Shown one piece after another: positions 1 through 12,003 of a stretch of 36,494 nucleotides of DNA (the stretch's first letter is position 1; every line of letters starts with the position of its first letter). The notes under the pieces are model-generated. The model ran no database searches, had not been told where the DNA came from, and saw only the letters and a list, made by a program, of their open reading frames with translations. A program made the position numbers and the translations under genes. Source of the stretch: Planctomycetota bacterium (lineage in GTDB: Bacteria; Planctomycetota; J058; JAJDCQ01); assembly GCA_029260755.1 (NCBI GenBank), contig JAJDCQ010000264.1, positions 1 through 36,494 of the forward strand, written 5' to 3'.

Positions 1-32
1 CGAGCTGCGGCGCCGCGCGGCCCAACGCCGAT

Positions 33-93
33 GGGGCCAGGTCTCGGATTTTCCCTTTAACGGCGTGGATGCCAACTTCCGAGACCTGACCCC
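33..93. repeat. Imperfect 16-bp inverted repeat, REP/RAYT-like
   Basis: The arms are 33-48 (GGGGCCAGGTCTCGGA) and 78-93 (TCCGAGACCTGACCCC), matching at 15 of 16 positions around a 29-nt centre. From memory, the GGGGTCAGGTCTCG end resembles sequences that flank REP-associated tyrosine (Y1) transposases in many bacteria. No transposase is visible here, so this is either a solitary REPIN-like unit or the edge of one lying outside the window. A 58-codon open frame (2-178) runs through it but has no recognisable product. Confidence 0.6.
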
Positions 94-128
94 TTCGCGG
101 CGCGTGATCCGAGATGGGTACAGCGACG

Positions 129-155
129 GGTCGATCCGGACCATCCGGATCGACC
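129..155. terminator. 11-bp hairpin downstream of the EF-hand gene
   Basis: A perfect 11-bp stem, GGTCGATCCGG at 129-139 and CCGGATCGACC at 145-155, closes a 5-nt loop. It lies about 33 nt beyond the stop codon of the minus-strand EF-hand gene. There is no T-tract on either side, so it would be a non-canonical or factor-assisted terminator, or a protein-binding palindrome. Confidence 0.35.
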
Positions 156-187
156 GTCGAGAGGGAAAGTCGGTCTAGTTGTTCGGG

Positions 188-1294
188 TTACTCCTCGAAG
201 GGGCCGGCGCGGACCGGCTTCTTCTCGGGCGCCGGCGCGGGGTCGGCGGGCATCGTCTCGGGCGCCGGCGTCTCGTCGGTCTTGCTCGCGGGGACGTCGA
301 CCGCGGCCACCCGGGCGCGCCGCATGAGCTCCTCGTAGGCGTAGCGACCCGCCTCCGCCTCGAGGAGGGAGACCCGCCCGTCGCCGTCGACGTCGAAGGC
401 CTGCGAGTTGCCCTTGCGCCAGTCGTTCGGACCCTGCTTGCGGGCCTTCTTCTTCTTCGCCGGCTCGGTCTTGGCGAGCTCGGCGAACGCGCGGCGGCGC
501 TCGCGCGGCGAGAGGGTGCCGTCGCCGTCCTTGTCGTACTTCTTCAGCATCTCGGCCCGGTCCATCGGCCCGTTCTCGCCGCCGAGGCGCTCGCGCATCG
601 CGGCGGCCGCCGCCTTGCGCTCCTGCGGGCCGAGGCGGCCGTCGCCGTCCTTGTCGAAGCGGCGAAGGATCTCCTCGCGCATCCCGGCGCCCGGCGCCCC
701 GGGCATGGCGCCGTCGCCCGGCATCTCGCGCATGCGCTCGCCGCGCTGCTTCTCGGCGACCGCCTTGCGCAGCGCCGCCTTCTCCTCGTCGGAGAGCTGG
801 CCGTCGCCGTCCTTGTCGTACTCCTTGGCGAGCTCGCGATACATGTCCTTCGCGGCGTTCTTCTTCTTCTCGGTCTGCGCCAGGACGGCGCGGAGCTCGT
901 TCCCGTCGAGCTCGCCGTCGCCGTCGGTGTCGAGCTGCCCCTCGATCCGCTGGGTGATCTCCTCGGCCAGGCGGTTCACCTCGGCGCGGGCGGCCCGGAT
1001 CTCCTCGTCGGAGAGCTCGCCGTCACCGTCCTCGTCGAACAGCTCGAGGTAGGCCTGCTCCTGCCTCTCGGCCGCGAGCGTCTGCTGCGCGTCGCGCCGC
1101 TCCTCGGGCGAGAGGGTGCCGTCGCCGTCGGCGTCGAACCGCTCGAGCATCGCCTGCTCGTCGAGCCTGCCCCGCTGGGTCCGCTTCCGACGGCGCTTGC
1201 CGTCGTCGTCGTCCGCGAAGGCTGGCAGGGCCAGGGCCGCCGCCGCCACCGTCGTCGCCGTCAGCCAGCTCCCGATGCGCCGCGTGCTGATCAT
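188..1294 (-). CDS. Secreted multi-EF-hand calcium-binding protein
   Basis: The protein has 368 residues and starts at the ATG at 1294, chosen because a signal peptide follows at once (basic MISTRR, hydrophobic stretch, cleavage near ALPAFA-DD) and AGAGG sits 9 nt upstream. A longer frame to 1405 lacks these signs. At least seven DxDxDG calcium loops are readable: FDADGDGTLS, FDEDGDGELS, LDTDGDGELD, YDKDGDGQLS, FDKDGDGRLG, YDKDGDGTLS and FDVDGDGRVS. They are spaced by charged helices, with a Pro/Ala-rich tail. EF-hand loops of this kind bind Ca2+. The protein is probably periplasmic or envelope-associated; the exact role is unknown. It is transcribed away from the acidic-protein gene at 1564. 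A second, unlinked EF-hand gene lies at 12707. Confidence 0.85.
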   Translation of the reverse strand: MISTRRIGSWLTATTVAAAALALPAFADDDDGKRRRKRTQRGRLDEQAMLERFDADGDGTLSPEERRDAQQTLAAERQEQAYLELFDEDGDGELSDEEIRAARAEVNRLAEEITQRIEGQLDTDGDGELDGNELRAVLAQTEKKKNAAKDMYRELAKEYDKDGDGQLSDEEKAALRKAVAEKQRGERMREMPGDGAMPGAPGAGMREEILRRFDKDGDGRLGPQERKAAAAAMRERLGGENGPMDRAEMLKKYDKDGDGTLSPRERRRAFAELAKTEPAKKKKARKQGPNDWRKGNSQAFDVDGDGRVSLLEAEAGRYAYEELMRRARVAAVDVPASKTDETPAPETMPADPAPAPEKKPVRAGPFEE

Positions 1295-1467
1295 GGGGGG
1301 TCCTCTCGGGGAGTGCGATCCGTTCGGGACGAGTCCACCTCGATCCCGCCCCCTTTGAACGCCGGGGCGCCGCCGGGGTGTCGGCCGGAGCCGAAAAAGT
1401 CTCAAGAATCGAGGCTAAAGTCACTTAGCACGACAGGAGATTCCCCTAGCTGGCCGTCCGGGCCTCC

Positions 1468-1495
1468 TTGACGGGACGATCGAAGAGCTTAAAAT
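1468..1495 (+). promoter_or_regulatory. Sigma70-type promoter for the acidic protein
   Basis: TTGACG (1468-1473) and TAAAAT (1490-1495) are separated by 16 nt, each matching the consensus at five of six positions. Transcription would begin near 1502, giving a leader of about 60 nt before the ATG at 1564. The divergent EF-hand gene has no comparably clear promoter in the same gap. Confidence 0.65.
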
Positions 1496-1563
1496 CGCGC
1501 CGCTTCGATGCCGCCGTGACGGCGCGAGCGCCCCGCCGGCCCCCCCGGAGAAGGAACCCCTCC

Positions 1564-3114
<1,551 letters not shown>

Positions 3115-3121
3115 CGGGCCC

Positions 3122-6100
3122 GTGACGACCTGGCTCCTGGTCGCGCGCCCCCGTGGCGATGAGGCCCGCGAGCGAGGCCGCGCCCTGACCGACGAGGCGC
3201 TCCTCGCCCTCGGCGAGGAGGGCGGCGCGATCGCCGCGGTCGACGCCGAGACGATCTACGAGGTCGACCTCGAGGACGACACCGGCGACGTCGACGATGC
3301 GACCGTCGACATCTTCCGGCGCCTGTTCAGCGACCCGGTCGCCGAGACCTTCCACGCCGGCCCGCGCGCCGACGGGGCCCTGCCGCCGCCACCCGAGGCG
3401 GCGGAAAGCGCGCCCGTCCGGACGGTCATCGTCAGGCGGCGCGCCGGCGTGATGGACCCGCCCGCCCTCTCCGCCGTCGAGGCGCTCCGCGACCTCGGTG
3501 TCGCCGCCACCGACGTCCGGATCGCGCGCCGGTACTTCGTCCGGGGGACCGCGACGGGCGGAGCCCTCTCCGACGAGGCCATCGGCCGTCTCGCCCGACG
3601 CGCCCTCGCGAGCGACGTCGTCGACGAGATCGTCATCGACGCTGCGACCCTGCCGGCTCGTCCCCCCGCCGGCGACGCGTCGGCGCCCGGATCGCGCCGG
3701 CGCGAGGTGGCCGTCCGCGAGCTCGACGACGAGGCGCTCGCGGCGCTGTCGCGCGATCACCTGCTCGCCCTCGACGTCCACGAGATGCGCGCGGTCGCCG
3801 CGCACTTCCGGAAGCTCGAGCGCGAGCCGAGCGACGTCGAGCTCGAGACGGTCGCCCAGACGTGGTCCGAGCACTGCAAGCACAAGACGTTTCGCGGGGT
3901 GATCGAGCACGTCACCGAGGACGCCGATGGCGTCGAGCTCGACCGCCGCACCATCGACGATCTCCTGGGTCGGACGATCGTCGACGCGACCACCGCCGTC
4001 ACCTCCGGCGAGGACGGGCGCGACGACTGCGTCTCCCTGTTCGCCGACAACGCCGGCGTCGTCAGGTTCGACGAGCGCCTCGATGTGTGCGCGAAGGTCG
4101 AGACCCACAACCACCCCTCGGCGATCGAGCCCTACGGCGGATCCGAGACGGGCGTCGGCGGAGTGATCCGCGACATCCTCGGCACCGGGCAGGGCGCCTG
4201 GCCGATCCTCAACATCGACGTCTTCTGCCTCGGCCCCCCCGATCTGCCCGCCGACGAGCTCCCCGAGGGCTCGCTCCACCCACGGCGCGTCCTCGCCGGC
4301 GTCGTCGCCGGCGTGCGGGACTACGGAAACCGGATGGGCATCCCGACCGCGTCGGGCGCGCTCATCTTCGACCGCGGCTACGTCGGCAACCCGCTGGTCT
4401 TCGTCGGAACGATCGGGGTCATCCCGCGCGGCCGCTCGGAGAAGGGCGCCCGCCCCGGCGACCGGATCATCGCCGCCGGCGGCCGGACGGGACGCGACGG
4501 GATCCACGGGGCGACGTTCAGCTCGCTCGAGCTGACGAGCGAGAGCGAGACGATGTCGGGCGGCGCCGTCCAGATCGGCAACCCGATCGAGGAGAAGAAG
4601 GTCGCCGACGTGATCGAGGCGGCCCGCGACGCCGACCTCGTTCACTCGGTCACCGACTGCGGCGCGGGCGGCTTCAGCAGCGCGGTCGGTGAGATGGCCG
4701 AGGAGATCGGCGCGGTCGTCGACCTCGAGCGCGCGCCGCTCAAGTACCCCGGGCTCACCCCGGCCGAGGTGTGGATCTCCGAGGCGCAGGAGCGGATGGT
4801 CTTCGCCTGCCCGCCGGACCGGGTCGGCGAGCTCCGCGCGCTCTTCGACGCCGCCGGCGTCGAGACGACCGACCTCGGTCGGTTCGGGGCGGACGACCGC
4901 GCGCTCGTCGTCCGCTGGGAGGGCGAGGAGCTGCTCCGCCTCGGACCCGAGTTCCTCCACGACGGACTGCCCAGGACCCGCAAGCACGCGCGGACGGTCG
5001 TCCCGACGCTCGCCCCGGCGAGCGAGACGCTCGCGCAGCTCGACGCCGGCGGCGAGCCGCTCGGCGCGGAGCTGCGCGCGATCCTCGGCGACCTCGACGT
5101 GGCGAGCAAGGAGTGGGTCACCCGGCAGTACGACCACGAGGTGCAGGGCCTGACGGCGCTGCGTCCCTGCGCGGGACCGCGCGCGGTCGGTCCGCAGGAC
5201 GCCGTCGCCGTCGTGCCGCGACCGCGGTCGACGCTCGCGAACGAGGCGAAGGCGCCCGCGGCCGTCGTCGTCGGGCTGGGGCTGTGCCCGAGCTACGGCG
5301 AGCTCGATCCGCACGCGATGGCGATGGCGGCCGTCGACGAGGCGCTCCGCAACGTCGTCGCGGCCGGCGGCGACCCGCGTCGGACGAGCCTGCTCGACAA
5401 CTTCTGCTGGGGCGATCCGAACGACCCCGACATCCTCGGCGCGCTCGTCCGCACATCCGAAGGCGCGGCCGACGCGGCGCGGCTCTTCGGCTGCCCCTAC
5501 ATCAGCGGCAAGGACAGCCTCAACAACACCTATCGCACCGCGCAGGGCGAGCGCGTCTCGATTCCGGGCACGCTCCTGGTGACCGCGGTCGGCGTCGTCG
5601 ACGACGCCGCGCGCCTCGTCTCGATGGAGCCGAAGGCCGCGGGCGAGAAGCTCTACCTCGTCGGCGTCACCCGGGCCGAGCTCGGCGGGAGCAAGATCGC
5701 CGGGATCCGGGCGCTCACGCGCGCCGCGCCGCCGCGGGTGACCGACCGCGCGCCGATCGTGCTGGGTGCGATCGCGAACGCGACCGCCGCCCGTCTCGTC
5801 CGCGGCGCCCACGACCTGAGCGAGGGCGGCCTCGCCGTGGCGGCGGCCGAGCTCGGGATCGGCGCGGACCTCACCATCACCGTCGACCTCGCGAAGGTGC
5901 CGTGGGACGGCGGCGGCGCCGCCGCGACCGACCGGGCGCTCGCCTTCGCCGAGTCGACGACGCGCCTCCTCCTCTCGGTCGATCCGGATGACGCTGCGCG
6001 CCTCGAGGAGACCCTGACGGGCGCGGGCCTCCAGGCCGGGCGCGACTTCGCCGCGGTCGGCGAGGTGGTCGCGGCGGGCGAGCCCGGCCCACGACTGACG

Positions 6101-6226
6101 GTCACCGGCCTCGCCGGCGACGCGGTGATCGACGAGCCGATCGACGAGCTCCGCGAGCACTGGCGCGCGCCGCTCTACCGCGTCTTCGGCCAGCAGCCGC
6201 CCACGCCGACGCCGCTCGGCGGCTGA
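3122..6226 (+). CDS. purL: Phosphoribosylformylglycinamidine synthase, PurSL fusion
   Basis: The enzyme converts FGAR, glutamine-derived ammonia and ATP to FGAM in purine synthesis. The protein has 1034 residues and starts at GTG 3122. Residues 1-200 hold PurS-like sequence: a clear unit from about 100 to 180 (RTVIVRRRAGVMDPPALSAV to SDVVDEIVID) and a degraded half-unit before it (IYEVDLEDD to FSDPVAE). The FGAM synthase linker and catalytic motif WSEHCKHKTFRG follow near residue 248. Next come ETHNHPSAIEPYGGSETGVG, the nucleotide-binding repeats, TDCGAGGFSSAVGEMAEEIG, and a second half with PYISGKDSLNN. It is longer than stand-alone PurL (about 740 residues) and lacks the C-terminal glutaminase of the 1300-residue type, so a separate PurQ must act elsewhere; none is present here. 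It may be co-transcribed with the acidic protein gene upstream. Confidence 0.93.
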   Translation: MTTWLLVARPRGDEARERGRALTDEALLALGEEGGAIAAVDAETIYEVDLEDDTGDVDDATVDIFRRLFSDPVAETFHAGPRADGALPPPPEAAESAPVRTVIVRRRAGVMDPPALSAVEALRDLGVAATDVRIARRYFVRGTATGGALSDEAIGRLARRALASDVVDEIVIDAATLPARPPAGDASAPGSRRREVAVRELDDEALAALSRDHLLALDVHEMRAVAAHFRKLEREPSDVELETVAQTWSEHCKHKTFRGVIEHVTEDADGVELDRRTIDDLLGRTIVDATTAVTSGEDGRDDCVSLFADNAGVVRFDERLDVCAKVETHNHPSAIEPYGGSETGVGGVIRDILGTGQGAWPILNIDVFCLGPPDLPADELPEGSLHPRRVLAGVVAGVRDYGNRMGIPTASGALIFDRGYVGNPLVFVGTIGVIPRGRSEKGARPGDRIIAAGGRTGRDGIHGATFSSLELTSESETMSGGAVQIGNPIEEKKVADVIEAARDADLVHSVTDCGAGGFSSAVGEMAEEIGAVVDLERAPLKYPGLTPAEVWISEAQERMVFACPPDRVGELRALFDAAGVETTDLGRFGADDRALVVRWEGEELLRLGPEFLHDGLPRTRKHARTVVPTLAPASETLAQLDAGGEPLGAELRAILGDLDVASKEWVTRQYDHEVQGLTALRPCAGPRAVGPQDAVAVVPRPRSTLANEAKAPAAVVVGLGLCPSYGELDPHAMAMAAVDEALRNVVAAGGDPRRTSLLDNFCWGDPNDPDILGALVRTSEGAADAARLFGCPYISGKDSLNNTYRTAQGERVSIPGTLLVTAVGVVDDAARLVSMEPKAAGEKLYLVGVTRAELGGSKIAGIRALTRAAPPRVTDRAPIVLGAIANATAARLVRGAHDLSEGGLAVAAAELGIGADLTITVDLAKVPWDGGGAAATDRALAFAESTTRLLLSVDPDDAARLEETLTGAGLQAGRDFAAVGEVVAAGEPGPRLTVTGLAGDAVIDEPIDELREHWRAPLYRVFGQQPPTPTPLGG

Positions 6227-6257
6227 TCCCGTTTCTCGGGCGCGAGCGCGGGCTTGG

Positions 6258-6529
6258 GCTCGCCTTCGGCGAGCGGGATGTCACCACGGAGACACGGAGG
6301 ACACGGAGGATCCTCTGTCTGGCACCATCCTCGACGGGCTCGAGGCGACCACGATCCGACGATGGGGAGACGTGGTCGGACCGAAGCCTCTCCGTGTCTC
6401 CGTGCCTCCGTGGTTCCATCCTCGCCGCGAGCCAAAACCCCGACCCAGTGGCGCTGCTCGCCTCTTCTCCGTGAATCCTCCGTGTCCTCCGTGCCTCCGT
6501 GGTGCCATCCTCTTCGCCGAAGGCGAAGC
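6258..6529. repeat. Inverted CTCCGTG repeat element, copy A
   Basis: This fills most of the 409-nt gap between purL and the kinase gene. It opens with the hairpin GCTCGCCTTCGGCGAGC (6258-6274), then GGATGTCACCACGGAG and tandem ACACGGAG units. The opposite orientation appears at 6387-6420 (TCCGTGTCTCCGTGCCTCCG). It appears again at 6466-6510, ending in the hairpin CTTCGCCGAAGGCGAAG (6512-6528). The middle block ends in CCATCCTCGCCGCGAGCC, a decayed version of the same terminal hairpin. The short open frames crossing the element encode His/Arg/Gly/Thr-rich junk and are not genes. Confidence 0.85.
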
Positions 6530-6635
6530 CGACGACGCGGCACCGGACGTTGCATGGCCGTGAGGCACGCGCGAAGATGGCGTCCACCCATCATCGAGCG
6601 TCCGCTTCGAGAGGCGCCGCTCGCGGGGCCCTCCG

Positions 6636-8984
6636 ATGGCCGCACCCGACCAGCCGACCCGAGCCGCCCGCCCGCGGTCCCGCCCGAAGGCGGTCGCGGT
6701 GCTGCGCGAGACCCCGGCCTCCGGCGCGCTCATCGGGGGCTACGAGATCGTGGCGCCGCTCAGCCGCGGCGGGATGGGGAGCGTCTTCCGGGCGCGGCAG
6801 GTCGGGCTCGAGCGCGAGGTCGCCCTCAAGATCCCGACCCGCGCCGTCCTCGGCGACGAGGAGCTGCTCGCGCGGTTCGAGCGCGAGGCGCGGACGCTCG
6901 CGAGCATCGATCACCCCCACGTGGTGCGCGCGATCGACTTCGGCGATGACGACGGCCTCCCCTACCTCGTCACCGAGCTGATCGAGGGACGCGACCTCTT
7001 CGGCGAGATCGAGGCGGGCGGACCGCTCCCCGAGGCGCGGGTCGCCCGGCTCGGCGCGGAGATCGCGCGCGCCCTGGCGCGGCTGCACCGCGACGGCATC
7101 ACCCACCGCGACGTCAAGCCCGAGAACATCCTCATCGACCGCACCGACCACGCGCGCCTCTGTGACCTCGGCACGGTCACGACGCGGGCGGGCGGCGACG
7201 CCGGCCGGATGACGTCGGTCGGGAGCGTCCTCGGCACGCTCGCGTACGCCGCGCCCGAGCAGCTCCGGAGCGCGACCGACGCCGATGCGCGAAGCGACAT
7301 CTACGGGCTCGGAGTCACCCTGCTCCACGCGCTCGCCGGGCGCGCCCCGTTTTCAGGCACCGAGGCGGAGGTCGTCTCGGCCGTCCTCCGTGATGGCGTT
7401 CCGGCCGCGGTCAGCCTCGCGCCGGGAGTGAGCGCGGCCATGGCATCGCTCCTCGCTCGGATGACCGCGCGCGATCCCGACGAGCGGCTCGGTGACGCCG
7501 AGGCGATCGCGGGCGAGCTCGACCGGATCGGGACCGGCCGGGGGAACGACGACCGGGCGACCCGCGTCGCCCCGGGGAGCGCGGTGGGCGCGAGCCCGGT
7601 CGGAGCGACCGCGGCCGCTCGCCCCGAGCCTCGTCCCGCGCCCGCGGCGCGCCGGACCACGCCGGTCTGGGCGTGGGCCGCGATCGTCCTCGCGATCCCG
7701 GTCGGCGCCGGGCTCATCGGCGCGACGATCGGGCTCCGCAGGGCGAGCCGGCGAGGACCCGACCCGACGCCGGGTGGCCGCGCGACCGGTCCCGGGACGG
7801 CCGCGGCGGGCGGCGACGACGCGACCGGCGGCGCGGGCGGCGGGAACGACCGGCCGCGCCCGCCGGGCACGATCGAGCTCCCGGGCCTCCGCGAGATCGA
7901 CGGACGGGTCGTCGAGCGCGGCGGGGACGGGACGGTCCGCGTGCGGTACGACTTCGCGACGATGGCGAGCTCGGACGACTGGCTCGGGTCGAAGCGGCTC
8001 GATGGCGCCCTCTCGATCGGGTCGGGGGGGCGGGTCTATCACGTCGTTGCCTACGAGCGGGTCGACGAGGTCACGGTCCGAGCGCCGCTGGGCGCGACGC
8101 CGGCCATCATCGTCATCGGCGACACGAGCGCGTGGGCGTTCGCCGTCGCGCCGGCCGACGCGAGCACCGGCGGACGGAGCCGCGCGATCCTCCATCGCGT
8201 CGGGCGTCAGGAGAGCGACCTCCAGCGCCTGGTCGACGCCGACCCGGCGCAGCCCGCGAACCTCTCGCTCCACGTCGCGAAGAGCGGCCGCCTCGTCGCG
8301 CGGCTCGACGAGACCGAGCTCTTCGCGACCGACGTCGCCGAGCTCGCGGGAGGCGTCCGGCGGGTCGCCCTCGCGTCGATCGCCGGCGACGCGGCGCGGG
8401 TCGACGCGCTCGAGGTCGCCGGCAAGATCGACGAGGCGTGGCGTCTCTCGGAGCTCCCCGAGGTGACGCTCCTCCGCGGCTTCTGGCCGCTCGCCGAGCA
8501 CGCCGAGGGCCCGGGCTCCGGGCTCGCCAAGGACGCCCATCCGAGGACCGCCTGGCGAATCGAGGGCGAGGAGCTCCACGCCCTCGAGGGCGGCGAGATC
8601 CGGTTCGGCGACGGGCCAGCCCGACGCGACGCCTACCGCCTCGTCATGACCGTGCGGGCGACCCGAGGCCTCGGCTTCGCGATCGCCATCCCCGTCGGCG
8701 ACCGGCTCGTCCCCTGGACCCTCATCGACGACCCGACCGGCAAGGCGACCCGCCACGAGGTGCTCGGCCGCGCCCTGCCCCTGCCGCGCATCGAGCCCGG
8801 CGAGGTCGTGGAGCTCCAGGTCGAGGTGTTCCCGTCCGGAACCTGCGTCGGCGCGGTCGCGGGCGTCGACGCCTTCGTCCTCACCCCCGCCGAGGTGCGC
8901 GCCGCCCCGGTCAGCAGCGCCGGAACGATCCAGCTGGTCGCGGGGAGCCAGATCATTGGCGTGAAGTACGACTCGTTCCGCTGA
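6636..8984 (+). CDS. Hanks-type Ser/Thr kinase with C-terminal ectodomain
   Basis: The 782-residue transmembrane kinase has a kinase domain at about residues 36-290. Its glycine-rich loop is LSRGGMGSVF, the ATP lysine is K65, the helix-C glutamate is E84, HRDVKPEN is at 157-164 and APE is at 206-208. The DFG motif reads DLG (177-179), keeping the Mg2+-binding Asp, so activity is expected. A Pro/Ala/Arg linker leads to one membrane segment at about 344-368. About 410 extracytoplasmic residues follow, with beta-rich stretches that resemble LamG/concanavalin-like folds only loosely; I do not recognise them. The ATG at 6636 has no clear Shine-Dalgarno sequence, so a start slightly downstream (GTG 6699) is possible. 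The next gene encodes an FHA domain, which binds phosphothreonine, so the activator is a plausible target. Confidence 0.88.
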   Translation: MAAPDQPTRAARPRSRPKAVAVLRETPASGALIGGYEIVAPLSRGGMGSVFRARQVGLEREVALKIPTRAVLGDEELLARFEREARTLASIDHPHVVRAIDFGDDDGLPYLVTELIEGRDLFGEIEAGGPLPEARVARLGAEIARALARLHRDGITHRDVKPENILIDRTDHARLCDLGTVTTRAGGDAGRMTSVGSVLGTLAYAAPEQLRSATDADARSDIYGLGVTLLHALAGRAPFSGTEAEVVSAVLRDGVPAAVSLAPGVSAAMASLLARMTARDPDERLGDAEAIAGELDRIGTGRGNDDRATRVAPGSAVGASPVGATAAARPEPRPAPAARRTTPVWAWAAIVLAIPVGAGLIGATIGLRRASRRGPDPTPGGRATGPGTAAAGGDDATGGAGGGNDRPRPPGTIELPGLREIDGRVVERGGDGTVRVRYDFATMASSDDWLGSKRLDGALSIGSGGRVYHVVAYERVDEVTVRAPLGATPAIIVIGDTSAWAFAVAPADASTGGRSRAILHRVGRQESDLQRLVDADPAQPANLSLHVAKSGRLVARLDETELFATDVAELAGGVRRVALASIAGDAARVDALEVAGKIDEAWRLSELPEVTLLRGFWPLAEHAEGPGSGLAKDAHPRTAWRIEGEELHALEGGEIRFGDGPARRDAYRLVMTVRATRGLGFAIAIPVGDRLVPWTLIDDPTGKATRHEVLGRALPLPRIEPGEVVELQVEVFPSGTCVGAVAGVDAFVLTPAEVRAAPVSSAGTIQLVAGSQIIGVKYDSFR

Positions 8985-9017
8985 CCGAGTGCTTGCGCGG
9001 CGTGGGCAGCGATCGAC

Positions 9018-9260
9018 GCTCGCCTTCGGCGAGCAGGATGTCACCACGGAGGCACGGAGAGCACGGAGAGGCCACGGAGAGGCGCGTGAGGCCTCGACGA
9101 GATCGGTCCGATCTCCTCGATGGGATGGAACCACGGAGACACCGAGACACGGAGGAGCCTCTGAGGGGGATCCGAATCTCCGCCCGCTCGGCGCGTTCTC
9201 CGGGGATCCTCCGTGTTCTCCGTGTCTCCGTGGTGCCAACCTCTTCGCCGAAGGCGAAGC
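9018..9260. repeat. Inverted CTCCGTG repeat element, copy B
   Basis: This is the same architecture as copy A in the 340-nt gap before the sigma54 activator. It has the hairpin GCTCGCCTTCGGCGAGC (9018-9034), AGGATGTCACCACGGAGGCA, more ACGGAG units, and an inner forward block ACCACGGAGACACCGAG (9130-9146). The reverse block carries GGCGCGTTCTCCGGGGATCC and TCCGTGTTCTCCGTGTCTCC, and the element closes with CTTCGCCGAAGGCGAAG (9243-9259). An open frame starting at 8989 reads through the element into the activator gene, but its first 112 codons are repeat translation. Confidence 0.85.
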
Positions 9261-9324
9261 CCCGGGTGACCGGACCCCTCCGTCGGCGTTGCGTCCCCCT
9301 CCAACAGAGCGTACACCCGAGGCC

Positions 9325-11202
<1,878 letters not shown>

Positions 11203-11973
11203 TCAGATCCCCTCGAGCAGTCGACGGGCGAACTGGTCGTGCAGCTCGGGCGTCGCCCGGATCTTCGCCACCGTCGGCGTGACGTCGTAGGCGACCCGAC
11301 GCCACGACACGAGCTCGTCCTCGACGAGGACCCAGCCCGCGCGTCGGTCGCGGTCGACCGGCCAGCCCGCCGAGCCGACGCCGATGATCGTCTTTGCCTG
11401 GGAATCCGTCGCCAGCCGCCGTCCGAGTCCTTCGACCGAGCGGTAGCTTCCGTCGACGACGGCGAGCTGCTGATGAGCATTTCCGACGAACAGCCGACGC
11501 TCGAAGCCAGCATGGATCTGTTCGTACTTGGTGCGGTGATGTTCGCTCTGCTCGAAGCCGAACTCGGCAATCTGGATGTACTCCATGCTCTCCCGCGGCG
11601 TGCCGTGGGTGAACGCATCCGCGTGGCGAACGTGAAATGAGACCCGTGCATCGAGCCACGCCATCCGGTCGCGCGCGTCGGCGCCGTCGGCTTCCCTCAG
11701 GCGCTGGCCCGCCCACTCCACCGAGCGCGTCGTGCTCGGCGAGCTCGACGGGACGAACTCGCCGCAGACCCACCCCTCGGTCAGCCCCTTCAGCACGACC
11801 GAGCACCGCTCGCGCACCAGGTCCACGACCGCCACCGGGTCCGGCCCCCGACCGACGAGGTCGCCGAGGCAGATGATCTCCGCGACGCCGAGGGCGGCGA
11901 TGTCGTCGAGGACGGCGCGGAGGCCTTCGAGGTTGGCGTGGGGATCGGAGATGACCGCGAAGCGATCGCTCAC
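11203..11973 (-). CDS. Metallophosphoesterase paralogue with degraded metal site
   Basis: The 256-residue protein starts at GTG 11973 and aligns end to end with the 258-residue protein at 26724. SDPHAN (D10, H12), GDLVGRGP (D38), THGTP (H123) and the last His of the GHTH motif (H167) are kept. The GNHD motif reads GLTE (63-66), so the Asn ligand and catalytic His are Leu and Thr. GHTH reads GNAH (164-167). The second metal site is therefore largely lost, while one metal could still bind. Either the enzyme is dead and acts as a binding or regulatory protein, or it uses a different mechanism. The frame is intact, which argues against a decaying pseudogene. It lies 30 nt downstream of the lipoprotein gene, probably co-transcribed, and ends directly against the sigma54 activator. 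Confidence 0.85.
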   Translation of the reverse strand: MSDRFAVISDPHANLEGLRAVLDDIAALGVAEIICLGDLVGRGPDPVAVVDLVRERCSVVLKGLTEGWVCGEFVPSSSPSTTRSVEWAGQRLREADGADARDRMAWLDARVSFHVRHADAFTHGTPRESMEYIQIAEFGFEQSEHHRTKYEQIHAGFERRLFVGNAHQQLAVVDGSYRSVEGLGRRLATDSQAKTIIGVGSAGWPVDRDRRAGWVLVEDELVSWRRVAYDVTPTVAKIRATPELHDQFARRLLEGI

Positions 11974-12003
11974 GGGAGGGGTCGAGCGGGGGGGCGGCGC
12001 GAG

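Noticed and set aside
2..178. 58-codon open frame at the left edge of the window
   Set aside because: It runs through the inverted repeat at 33-93, has no start in the window and no recognisable motif; high GC makes such frames common.
6539..6553. Possible sigma54 -24/-12 promoter before the kinase gene (GG and GC elements around 6539 and 6552)
   Set aside because: The spacing is 11 nt between GG and GC instead of 10, which normally abolishes recognition.
6102..6949. Several open frames rich in His, Arg, Gly and Thr (for example RRHGGHGG or TETRRTRRI patterns) on both strands
   Set aside because: They are translations of the CTCCGTG/CACGGAG repeat element, not proteins; the same happens at 9041-9316 and 17819-18208.
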